This document shows, in pieces, positions 1-5,373 of a stretch of DNA of 5,373 bases. A model generated the notes under the pieces. The model was not told the DNA's origin. It saw nothing but the letters and a program-made list of their open reading frames with translations, and searched no databases. The translations under genes and the position numbers were made by a program. The DNA is from Dysgonamonadaceae bacterium (GTDB lineage Bacteria; Bacteroidota; Bacteroidia; Bacteroidales; Azobacteroidaceae), in NCBI GenBank assembly GCA_031261015.1, contig JAISKG010000012.1:1-5373 (forward strand), given 5' to 3'. The stretch's first letter is position 1. Every line of letters begins with the position of its first letter.

Positions 1-502
1 CGATTATTTCAAACTGATTATCCACGGTTTGGATGAAAATTACGAGGACAACGAAGGTGCAACGGTAGAATATTATTTAGCCAAAAACGAAGTTGGAGGA
101 ATCGAAAATCTGTACCAAAGCGCCGATTGGGAATGGGTGGACTTGTCTCCGCTGGGCGAAGTTTACGGACTTTATTATACAATGGAAACGACCGATATGA
201 GCTACGGCTGGCCGAATACATCTACCTATTTTTGTATGGACAAATTGCAAGTAAAAATTCCGGGCACAGACACAAGAATGAAAACGCCCGAAACGAAAAT
301 CGCCGTATCTCCCAATCCGTTTACCGAATTTATTGTAATTAATTCACATACAAGCGAATTAGCTACAATTTACGATTTGTCCGGCAAAGTCATTTTGACT
401 GTCAAACTGCACGCCGGCAGCAACCGGATCAATACTTCTGCTTTGGCGAAAGGCGCTTACATCGTAAAAACCGGCGGCAATGCTGTAAAAATCGTCAAAT
501 AA
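1..502 (+). CDS. DUF4465-type secreted protein with T9SS sorting domain (3' part)
   Basis: The gene enters from the left edge; the reading frame starts at position 2 and 166 residues are visible, so start codon and signal peptide lie outside. The visible part begins DYFKLIIHG, continues with TVEYYLA, WEWVDLSPLG and TYFCMDKL, the run of motifs I associate with the C-terminal half of DUF4465 domains, a beta-rich family of secreted Bacteroidota proteins without an assigned reaction. After a short linker comes a sorting domain of about 66 residues (from about 302): SPNPF, then IYDLSGKVI, GAYIVK and a basic end KIVK. That pattern is known for T9SS cargo, which is moved across the outer membrane and anchored or released. 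The next gene starts one base after the stop, so the two are co-transcribed. From memory only, DUF4465 genes occur in Bacteroides loci for cobalamin uptake; no ligand can be read here. The family call is good, the role is open. Confidence 0.82.
   Translation, partial: DYFKLIIHGLDENYEDNEGATVEYYLAKNEVGGIENLYQSADWEWVDLSPLGEVYGLYYTMETTDMSYGWPNTSTYFCMDKLQVKIPGTDTRMKTPETKIAVSPNPFTEFIVINSHTSELATIYDLSGKVILTVKLHAGSNRINTSALAKGAYIVKTGGNAVKIVK
310..327 (+). repeat. sorting-domain direct repeat, copy 1
   Basis: These 18 bases, starting TCCCAATCCGTTTACC, recur exactly at 2066-2083 in the next gene and in the same reading frame, encoding the PNPFT start of the T9SS sorting domain. The two domains are alike in protein along their length, but similar rather than identical in DNA outside this core. 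Confidence 0.8.
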
Positions 503-503
503 G

Positions 504-2258
504 ATGAAAAACCGATTCAAAAAACTACTATTTCCGGCAATTCTGATGATGGTTGCCGGAAATAGTCCGGCGCAAACCAATTTCACCTTTACGGTTCCCG
601 AAGGCGCAAGCGTTTCCGTAAGTGCAAAAACCGGAGCGACTTACACGCCGTTTACACAAAAAGAAGCAATTTCCGTTTCCACAAGCAACGGCAAAACCGT
701 TTACACTTACAACTTGACAGGTAAGCATAATTATCGCGTGAGTAAAGCGGGCGCTTTAACGCATGTCGGCGTATTTACACCCGGCGCTTCGGCCACAGGA
801 TTGGAATTTACGAACGAACAACTCGCTTCGCACAACCCGAAAGAAACCGACGGTGATGTAAGTCATCTCAATGGCAAAAACGTTGCAGATATTTTCCTTA
901 ATATCAACGAAAAAGGGTTTTTAAAACTCACAAGCGGTTCCACTTATCAATTAGTTAATCTTCGTAATTGGCAAGCCGTTGACAACGATGTAAACAATTA
1001 TTTTATCGAGCCGGATTATCATTATACGGTCATTAATGAAAACGGTGAGGCGGATCATAGCGTGGTTGCCGTCAGTCCGTCGGGTTTGATTAGGACAGTC
1101 GGCGCAGGTGTTGCGATTGTGCTGGTAACTTACGACGCGATGATGTGTGCACATACGACCACTGTCGGCAACAATGGCAAAGCTTTTTTTGGCGCGCTGT
1201 GGCCGGAAAATACAGGTGTATTCGTCGTTTCCGTCGATGCGCCCGCTTCCGGAATTTCTACGGGAATGATTATCAATGAGGATTTTAACACAGATCCTAC
1301 ACAAAAACTTGCCACGGCGGCAGTCGATGCCGAATTGGATGTTTTTTATTATTTGGAATCGGCCGGCGGGTATGATTATACGTTTAAGCCTCAGAATGTT
1401 AATTCGGTAACAATAGCGCAACCGGCGATAGAGTCAACTAATTATTCTTCCTCACGGTACACCGGATTTTCGACCGAAGGCGTTACGAAAAACAATGACG
1501 GCAGTTACACCGTTCATTTGATTCACGGCCGCAATATTGTTAAATTGACTGCTGCGAACGGCGCATCGGAATACCAGGTTTTGACGGCCAAGCCCGTCCG
1601 TTTTACCATCGAAAATGTGAGCCGTCCCAACGATTATTTCATGCCGGGCGACGAGATAAAAGTTTGTTTCAACACACTTTTTCATCCTTGCAATAAATTG
1701 TCGGGCATTTATAACATGTCGGCATTTATCGAATACAACGGAGTTCCCAATGGCGCGGCAATTGTAGGTGGCAGCAACCAATACACGTTTGCATCCAACG
1801 CGGCGACGCAAAGTTTTTCAACGGCCATTCCCTCCGATTGGAACGTGGCACAGGATTTTTCGATCACGAAAGGCGTTTTGAAAGCCAAAGGCTACGGCGA
1901 TCCTTACGGCGGACACCGCGGCATTACCTTGGAGCACGGCAAAGATCCGAATTTTTCGGCGCTTATTCGCGAAGCCACTTTCGGCGCCTTGCCGGATATT
2001 CACATTCATTTGGGCGAAAATCTGACGATACCGGCCATTCATTCCGAAACTCCAATCACCGTTTATCCCAATCCGTTTACCGATTATATTATCATCCATA
2101 CGAACATCGCCGGAAAGGCAATGCTTTTTGATTTATCGGGGAAAATCGTATTAACGGAAAATGTGAATACAGGTGAAAATAGAATAGACACACATATCTT
2201 AAATAGAGGAGTTTATATGTTGAAAGTGAGAGAAAAGACGGTGAAAATTGTGAAGTAA
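504..2258 (+). CDS. secreted surface protein with BIG2-like segment and T9SS sorting domain
   Basis: This 584-residue protein starts with a clear Sec signal peptide (basic MKNRFKK, a hydrophobic stretch, likely cleavage after SPA at residue 23). The ATG at 504 is one base after the previous stop, without a Shine-Dalgarno sequence, so expression by coupling is likely. The mature part is beta-rich. Residues about 172-212 resemble the end of a bacterial Ig-like (BIG2) domain (VVAVSPSGLIRTVGAG, then VLVTYDA). Other marked segments are NLRNWQAVDNDVNNYFIEPD (152-171), WPENTGVFVVSV (233-244), RNIVKLTA (343-350), a region with PGDEIKV and KLSGIYNMSA (381-407), and GYGDPYGGHRGIT (463-475). These match a family I remember as large 'cell surface proteins' of Bacteroidales encoded beside DUF4465 genes. 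Residues about 517-584 are a T9SS sorting domain (YPNPFTDY, FDLSGKIVL, GVYMLKV, KIVK). The product should sit on or leave the outer surface, probably working with the upstream protein. The biochemical role is unknown; ligand capture is an inference from context. Confidence 0.85.
   Translation: MKNRFKKLLFPAILMMVAGNSPAQTNFTFTVPEGASVSVSAKTGATYTPFTQKEAISVSTSNGKTVYTYNLTGKHNYRVSKAGALTHVGVFTPGASATGLEFTNEQLASHNPKETDGDVSHLNGKNVADIFLNINEKGFLKLTSGSTYQLVNLRNWQAVDNDVNNYFIEPDYHYTVINENGEADHSVVAVSPSGLIRTVGAGVAIVLVTYDAMMCAHTTTVGNNGKAFFGALWPENTGVFVVSVDAPASGISTGMIINEDFNTDPTQKLATAAVDAELDVFYYLESAGGYDYTFKPQNVNSVTIAQPAIESTNYSSSRYTGFSTEGVTKNNDGSYTVHLIHGRNIVKLTAANGASEYQVLTAKPVRFTIENVSRPNDYFMPGDEIKVCFNTLFHPCNKLSGIYNMSAFIEYNGVPNGAAIVGGSNQYTFASNAATQSFSTAIPSDWNVAQDFSITKGVLKAKGYGDPYGGHRGITLEHGKDPNFSALIREATFGALPDIHIHLGENLTIPAIHSETPITVYPNPFTDYIIIHTNIAGKAMLFDLSGKIVLTENVNTGENRIDTHILNRGVYMLKVREKTVKIVK
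527..566. repeat. 14-bp perfect inverted repeat in signal-peptide codons
   Basis: ACTATTTCCGGCAA (527-540) is followed after 12 bases by its exact reverse complement TTGCCGGAAATAGT (553-566). The repeat begins 23 bases after the first base of the start codon at 504 and covers codons 8-21. In the mRNA it would fold into a stable hairpin just downstream of the initiation site of a gene that starts one base after the previous stop. This could dampen or gate translation of the second gene, or be a mark of a former insertion; the function is not shown. Confidence 0.85.
2066..2083 (+). repeat. sorting-domain direct repeat, copy 2
   Basis: Second copy of the 18-base identical stretch at 310-327, at the start of the sorting domain of the second surface protein. 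Both genes also end in near-identical codons for V-K-I-V-K. Confidence 0.8.
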
Positions 2259-2280
2259 TCTATATTTTAATTTTTCTCAC
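2226..2280. terminator. possible bidirectional terminator across the convergent stops
   Basis: GTGAGAGAAA (2226-2235) can pair with TTTTTCTCAC (2271-2280), with one G-U pair, and a shorter AAAATT / AATTTT pairing (2244-2249 with 2269-2274) is nested inside. The stem straddles both stop codons and has U-rich stretches nearby. The outer loop is long (35 bases) and the stem AT-rich, so this is only a candidate. There is no non-coding space between the genes for an ordinary terminator. Confidence 0.22.
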
Positions 2281-3915
2281 TTCGCACAAGTTTGAATTTT
2301 GAATCTGTACGATATAAATACCGGCAGGAAGAGAAAGTTTGGATAACAACAAATCTTTTTCTACAAAATCCAAGTGGACGAACTTGACTATTTGTCCGCT
2401 CATATTGTAAACCCGCACGTCAACATCCGTATAGGATGAGGATTCCTGAATCGTTTTTATATCCGTCCCTTCATTAAACTTTCTGTCCAAATAGTTGATG
2501 CGCTTGGTTATCCAATCTGACATATAGCTCAAATCTTGCACATTATAACTATAAGAAGTCCACGCCATTTGTTCCCTTGCATATACCCCGTTTTGCAATA
2601 AATAATTATAATTTTCATAAAACAAATCTATCAGATTGGATGGGGTAAGCCAATCATTTCTTAATTGATTCCACTTTTGTTTCACTTTGACATTGAATCC
2701 GTTGATTGAATTATCTTTTAATAACTTTCTGTAAAACCCGTTGGTTAATAAATCATTAGTTACATTTTCATGCAATCCGGTCCAATTAATTCCAAAGGTC
2801 CCATCTAAATCCCAAGGAACGTAGAAATAAGGTTCATTGGCTTTATATTTAGCAATGAATATATTTTTTCCGGTATTATCGGTAGCGCGCAATAAATTCA
2901 GGAAAATAAAATAATCAACTGCATTTTCTTGATTAAACCAAGTTGAGTACTGAGAATAAACCGTTTCATTAGAGGAATAGATCACAAAATGGACAAAATC
3001 ATAAAGATTACGCCAATTGGGATTTACTTCATCTGGATATTTATATTCAAAACCATCCCAAGTTGAACGATTGTTACTAAAGGATGGACATTTGTCAAAA
3101 GTGACAGTCCCATTTCCCCAGTCCTTACCGTAATACAATTCTCCCCGTATGCCGTCGGTTTCATTGTATTTTTTAAGTTTTAGCTGTTTCCGGTCAATCG
3201 GTTCGCAAACCCCATAGACTCCGTGATAATTGCCGTTCAAAAATAATTCGGCGTATTCCCATCGGCTTCCATTCATAGCATCGGCTTCTTGAGTTTGATA
3301 ATATAATGTATTTATTTTCCTCCACAAATTAACATTGGTTTTATTCCGTATTCGCAAAGGTTCATTGTACATCGCTTGCAAATTCCAATCATCATCTTCA
3401 CGCATTCCTAAAAGGCTGACATCTTTCGTTTCTTCTCTTGCAGGATTCGTCCAAAATTCAATTCGATACGATTTTTTGGAATACCATTGTGAAACTCCTC
3501 CCCTGATTTCGATTCCTATATCTGAAGTAAATTGATTGGAATTACTCTCTGCTATTGTAAATGTGGCAGCCACCTTGGGTTCGTCCACAATCGTATTCGC
3601 TGTGGCGATATGAATTAAGGGCAATTGAGTAAAATACAATTTATAAATTTTTCCTTCAGAATCCTTTATCGAATAAGCAACACCCACCTGAACACTATTA
3701 ACCGGCAATTCTATGGTATAGAGTTGATTGTCAATCAAAATCGCTTCCATAAGTTGTGTTCCGCCGGCATTGATGGATTCAACATCCTGATTGACAACAA
3801 TCAGTTTTTTATTCAGGTCAATGCCAAACAACCCGTTTTCAATGGTTATCGTTTCACTACTCATCGTGTTGAAACAAAATGAAATACTCATAAATAGCAA
3901 CAAAACCTTTTTCAT
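2260..3915 (-). CDS. secreted CotH-family kinase-like protein with T9SS sorting domain
   Basis: CotH proteins are atypical kinases; the Bacillus spore-coat member phosphorylates other coat proteins. With the start at 3915 the product is 551 residues and opens with a signal peptide (MKKVLLLFMSISFCF). An in-frame ATG at 3945 would add ten residues (MRKTHSKTIF) and spoil that peptide, so 3915 is preferred. The CotH core runs from about residue 97 to 480: IGIEIRGG and KKSYRIEFW (133-155), LLGMREDDDWNL (168-179), PLRIRNKTNVNLWRKI (186-201), ELFLNGNYHGVYGVCEPIDR (223-242), then NLLRATDNTGKNIFIAKY (340-357) and PWDLDGTFG (367-375). The last two hold the Asn/Asp residues expected for metal binding and catalysis, and appear intact. 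The end (about 498-551: VYNMSGQIVK, LPAGIYIVQI, KIKI) fits a T9SS sorting domain, but without the usual PNP start. The protein is thus predicted to act outside the cell; its substrate is unknown. The gene is AT-richer than its neighbours and converges on the surface-protein gene. Confidence 0.9.
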   Translation of the reverse strand: MKKVLLLFMSISFCFNTMSSETITIENGLFGIDLNKKLIVVNQDVESINAGGTQLMEAILIDNQLYTIELPVNSVQVGVAYSIKDSEGKIYKLYFTQLPLIHIATANTIVDEPKVAATFTIAESNSNQFTSDIGIEIRGGVSQWYSKKSYRIEFWTNPAREETKDVSLLGMREDDDWNLQAMYNEPLRIRNKTNVNLWRKINTLYYQTQEADAMNGSRWEYAELFLNGNYHGVYGVCEPIDRKQLKLKKYNETDGIRGELYYGKDWGNGTVTFDKCPSFSNNRSTWDGFEYKYPDEVNPNWRNLYDFVHFVIYSSNETVYSQYSTWFNQENAVDYFIFLNLLRATDNTGKNIFIAKYKANEPYFYVPWDLDGTFGINWTGLHENVTNDLLTNGFYRKLLKDNSINGFNVKVKQKWNQLRNDWLTPSNLIDLFYENYNYLLQNGVYAREQMAWTSYSYNVQDLSYMSDWITKRINYLDRKFNEGTDIKTIQESSSYTDVDVRVYNMSGQIVKFVHLDFVEKDLLLSKLSLPAGIYIVQIQNSNLCEVRKIKI

Positions 3916-3968
3916 AAAAATCGTTTTTGAATGTGTTTTCCGCAAAGTGGCTGCATTCGTTTAAGACA

Positions 3969-3976
3969 CAAAGGTA
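3969..3976 (-). promoter_or_regulatory. -7 element of the probable CotH-gene promoter
   Basis: On the minus strand this reads TACCTTTG, a full match to TAnnTTTG, and would give a leader of roughly 45-50 bases before the ATG at 3915. The -33 element is weak: the nearest minus-strand TTTG (3992-3995) is only 15 bases away, shorter than the usual 17-23. The call is therefore moderate. Confidence 0.45.
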
Positions 3977-4006
3977 GTAATTTTTATTTTTCAAACCACT
4001 TACGAC

Positions 4007-4132
4007 CGGATCGAAATCGCCGTTTTCACCCTAACCCAATACCGGAACTGTGCGGTCGTCGCCCGAAATTAAAATAAATCCGGCGCGATCGGTTTTGTTA
4101 AAAACATAATATTTTTTATCCGCATAGGCCAT
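4007..4132 (-). pseudogene. remnant of a C10 (streptopain-type) peptidase propeptide domain
   Basis: Reading the minus strand from 4132 downward gives MAYADKKYYVFNKTDRAG, then FILISGDDRTVPVLG, a TAG stop (4031-4033), and GENGDFDP. This is the signature of the propeptide/inhibitor (Spi-type) domain of C10 cysteine peptidases, whose usual pattern is YYVFN, G-F-V-I-V-S-G-D-D-R, P-V-L-G-Y-S, G-S-F-D-P. The stop falls exactly where the family has Tyr, a one-base change from TAT or TAC. No catalytic domain is present on either side, and the frame is closed upstream by a TAA at 4142-4144. A further piece, RKWFEK followed by a stop (4004 to 3984), lies in another frame and fits the region that should follow, suggesting an additional indel. 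The fragment is therefore a relic of a secreted peptidase or free inhibitor gene. The family call rests on pattern memory over about 40 codons. Confidence 0.72.
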
Positions 4133-4259
4133 AGCGTTATTTTATTCATTTTCAATAAATTAAAAAACGAATCCGAATTGATCGACGGATTTTATTTTCA
4201 TCTAAAAAGTTATCTCGAAACAAAAGTATGATTATTTTCATCATTTTTGCCTGAAAAGG

Positions 4260-4290
4260 TTGAATTTCTTGAGTTCTCGTCTTATCTTTG
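4260..4290 (+). promoter_or_regulatory. Bacteroidota promoter of the carboxyltransferase gene
   Basis: TTG at 4260-4262 and TATCTTTG at 4283-4290 are separated by 20 bases. This matches the phylum-specific primary sigma-factor consensus (TTG or TTTG near -33, TAnnTTTG near -7). Transcription should start near 4294-4298, giving an AT-rich leader of about 40 bases before the ATG at 4338, without a Shine-Dalgarno sequence, as is normal in this phylum. Confidence 0.7.
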
Positions 4291-4337
4291 CATAGATTTT
4301 ATCAGTCTTAATTATACTCTTTGTTAATTTTAAATAT

Positions 4338-5373
4338 ATGCCAAGAGAAATCAAATTCAGTTTACTTTACCGCGACATGTGGCAATCGTCCGGTAAATAT
4401 CAGCCACGGGTTGATCAGTTGGAACAGATTGCTCCCGTCATAGTGGATATGGGTTGCTTTGCCCGTGTCGAAACCAACGGCGGCGCTTTTGAACAAGTGA
4501 ATTTGCTGTATGGAGAAAATCCTAATATGGCGGTTCGCGCTTTCACTGCGCCTTTTAACAAGGTCGGAATCCAAACGCACATGCTCGATCGTGGGTTAAA
4601 CGGTTTGCGCATGAATCCTGTTCCGTCGGATGTACGGCGATTGATGTACAAAGTAAAACATGCTCAAGGCGTGGATATTACGCGTATTTTCTGCGGATTA
4701 AATGACCCGCGCAACATCATTCCTTCGATTCAATATGCGAAAGAAGGCGGTATGATTCCGCAAGCCTCGTTGTGTATCACGTATTCGCCGATTCACACGG
4801 TCGATTATTATGTGAAATTGGCCGATCAACTGATTGAGGCCGGTGCGGAAGAAATTTGCTTGAAAGACATGGCCGGCATTGGACGTCCGTATAGCAACGG
4901 TCAGATTATCAAGGGAATAAAAGATCGTCATCCGTCGATTCCGGTTCAATATCACGGACATACGGGGCCGGGATTTTCCGTAGCTTCGATGCTCGAAGCG
5001 GCCAACAACGGTGTGGATTATCTGGACCTGGCAATGGAACCGCTTTCTTGGGGTATGGTTCATCCCGACGTGATCACGATTCAGGCGATGCTGAAAGATG
5101 CGGGATTCCTCGTGCCGGAAATTAATATGGAAGCGTACATGGAAGCTCGCCGGTTGACGCAGTCATTCATCGACGATTTCTTGGGTTACTTTATTGATCC
5201 GAGTAACAAGATTATGACTTCATTATTAGTAGGTTGCGGTCTTCCCGGAGGAATGATGGGGTCGATGATGGCCGACTTGAAAGGTATGCACAACGCCATT
5301 AATCTGGCTCTGAAACAAAATAATAAAAAAGAAGTTGCTTTCAATCAATTGGTGATTCAATTGTTTAAAGAAG
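4338..5373 (+). CDS. biotin-dependent carboxyltransferase subunit (pyruvate carboxylase subunit B / oxaloacetate decarboxylase alpha), 5' part
   Basis: The first 345 codons are present; the gene runs off the right edge. It encodes the carboxyltransferase of a biotin enzyme, which moves CO2 between carboxybiotin and pyruvate/oxaloacetate in the cytoplasm. The HMGL-like TIM barrel is recognisable from RDMWQSS (12-18, Asp13 the expected metal ligand), FARVETNGGAFEQVN (41-55), GLNGLRMNPV (86-95) and ICLKDMAGIG (173-182), where Lys176 is the expected carboxylated lysine. QYHGHTGPG (204-212) supplies His206 and His208 as metal ligands, and MEPLSWG (233-239) follows. The conserved PYC/OADA domain begins after about 265 (GLPGGMMGS at 301-309). 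All catalytic residues that can be checked are intact. Full-length Bacteroidales relatives carry a C-terminal biotinyl domain as I recall, which would lie beyond the window, so carboxylase versus Na+-pump decarboxylase cannot be decided; neighbouring genes downstream would tell. The start is firm: an upstream promoter, an AT-rich leader, and an N-terminus that matches the family. Confidence 0.93.
   Translation, partial: MPREIKFSLLYRDMWQSSGKYQPRVDQLEQIAPVIVDMGCFARVETNGGAFEQVNLLYGENPNMAVRAFTAPFNKVGIQTHMLDRGLNGLRMNPVPSDVRRLMYKVKHAQGVDITRIFCGLNDPRNIIPSIQYAKEGGMIPQASLCITYSPIHTVDYYVKLADQLIEAGAEEICLKDMAGIGRPYSNGQIIKGIKDRHPSIPVQYHGHTGPGFSVASMLEAANNGVDYLDLAMEPLSWGMVHPDVITIQAMLKDAGFLVPEINMEAYMEARRLTQSFIDDFLGYFIDPSNKIMTSLLVGCGLPGGMMGSMMADLKGMHNAINLALKQNNKKEVAFNQLVIQLFKE

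Larger units (their letters stand above)
3916..4337. other. AT-rich intergenic region between divergent genes
   Basis: This gap of 422 bases separates the leftward CotH gene from the rightward carboxyltransferase gene. It holds the two promoters and the C10-propeptide remnant. Between the remnant and the rightward promoter (about 4133-4259) there is no intact gene. A short minus-strand frame there (4244 down to 4152) begins MMKIIILLF and may be the decayed signal-peptide end of the same lost gene. A small inverted repeat AATCCG / CGGATT (six-base arms, ten-base loop, around 4170-4191) is too weak to interpret. I see no tRNA, riboswitch or insertion-sequence end. Confidence 0.6.

Noticed and set aside
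951..1421. Minus-strand open frame of 156 codons within the second surface gene
   Set aside because: It is antisense to a well-supported coding region, rich in Arg, Cys and His as shadow frames are, and has no recognisable motif or promoter.
1452..2099. Two minus-strand open frames (119 and 93 codons) in the 3' half of the second surface gene
   Set aside because: Both are shadows of the plus-strand gene; their residue make-up is unlike a real protein.
3840..3915. Lipoprotein signal in the CotH protein (Cys in SISFCF)
   Set aside because: The residue before the Cys is Phe, not Gly, Ala or Ser, so it is a poor lipobox; ordinary Sec cleavage with T9SS export fits better.
2260..3945. Longer CotH start at 3945
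   Set aside because: It would put ten polar and basic residues before an otherwise ideal signal peptide starting at 3915. The longer start is inside the predicted leader and cannot be fully excluded.
4168..4192. Small AATCCG / CGGATT inverted repeat as an operator or terminator
   Set aside because: Six-base arms with a ten-base loop in AT-rich DNA are expected by chance, and no U-tract or known site accompanies them.
4698..5063. Minus-strand open frame of 121 codons within the carboxyltransferase gene
   Set aside because: It lies wholly opposite strongly conserved catalytic sequence and shows no family features.
1..5373. CRISPR array, tRNA/rRNA genes, insertion-sequence ends or attachment sites
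   Set aside because: No regularly spaced repeats, cloverleaf, transposase frame or terminal repeats were seen.

Overview
The window looks like chromosomal DNA of a Bacteroidota species, most likely one of the Bacteroidales that carries the type IX secretion system (T9SS). Four things point there: three successive surface proteins end in T9SS-type C-terminal sorting domains; promoters have the TTG / TAnnTTTG form used by this phylum; start codons lack Shine-Dalgarno sequences and sit in AT-rich leaders; and the carboxyltransferase at the right end closely resembles Bacteroidales versions as I remember them. The species cannot be named from this window.

Layout. Positions 1-502 (+) are the 3' end of a DUF4465-type secreted protein. 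One base later begins a 584-residue secreted surface protein (504-2258, +) with a BIG2-like segment and its own sorting domain; the two surely share a transcript. Converging on it, with a single base between the stop codons, is a secreted CotH-family kinase-like protein (2260-3915, -), clearly AT-richer than its neighbours. A gap of about 420 bp follows (3916-4337). It holds the promoter of the CotH gene, the promoter of the rightward gene, and between them a decayed fragment of a C10 (streptopain-type) peptidase propeptide on the minus strand, interrupted by a stop codon. The last gene (4338 to the window end, +, truncated) is the carboxyltransferase subunit of a biotin-dependent pyruvate carboxylase / oxaloacetate decarboxylase.

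How the genes relate. The left three genes encode proteins predicted to pass the inner membrane by Sec signal peptides (the first gene's N-terminus is outside the window) and then the outer membrane by T9SS. The DUF4465 protein and its partner probably act together at the cell surface; I recall such pairs beside TonB-dependent (cobalamin-type) uptake genes in Bacteroides, but nothing in the window proves a ligand. The CotH protein is on the opposite strand and has its own promoter, so it is a separate unit. The carboxyltransferase is cytoplasmic central metabolism and is unrelated to the surface genes.

I do not see a clearly new multi-gene system. The most unusual points are the C10-propeptide remnant, a 14-bp perfect inverted repeat inside the signal-peptide codons of the second gene, the convergent stops 1 bp apart, and the AT-rich secreted CotH gene.
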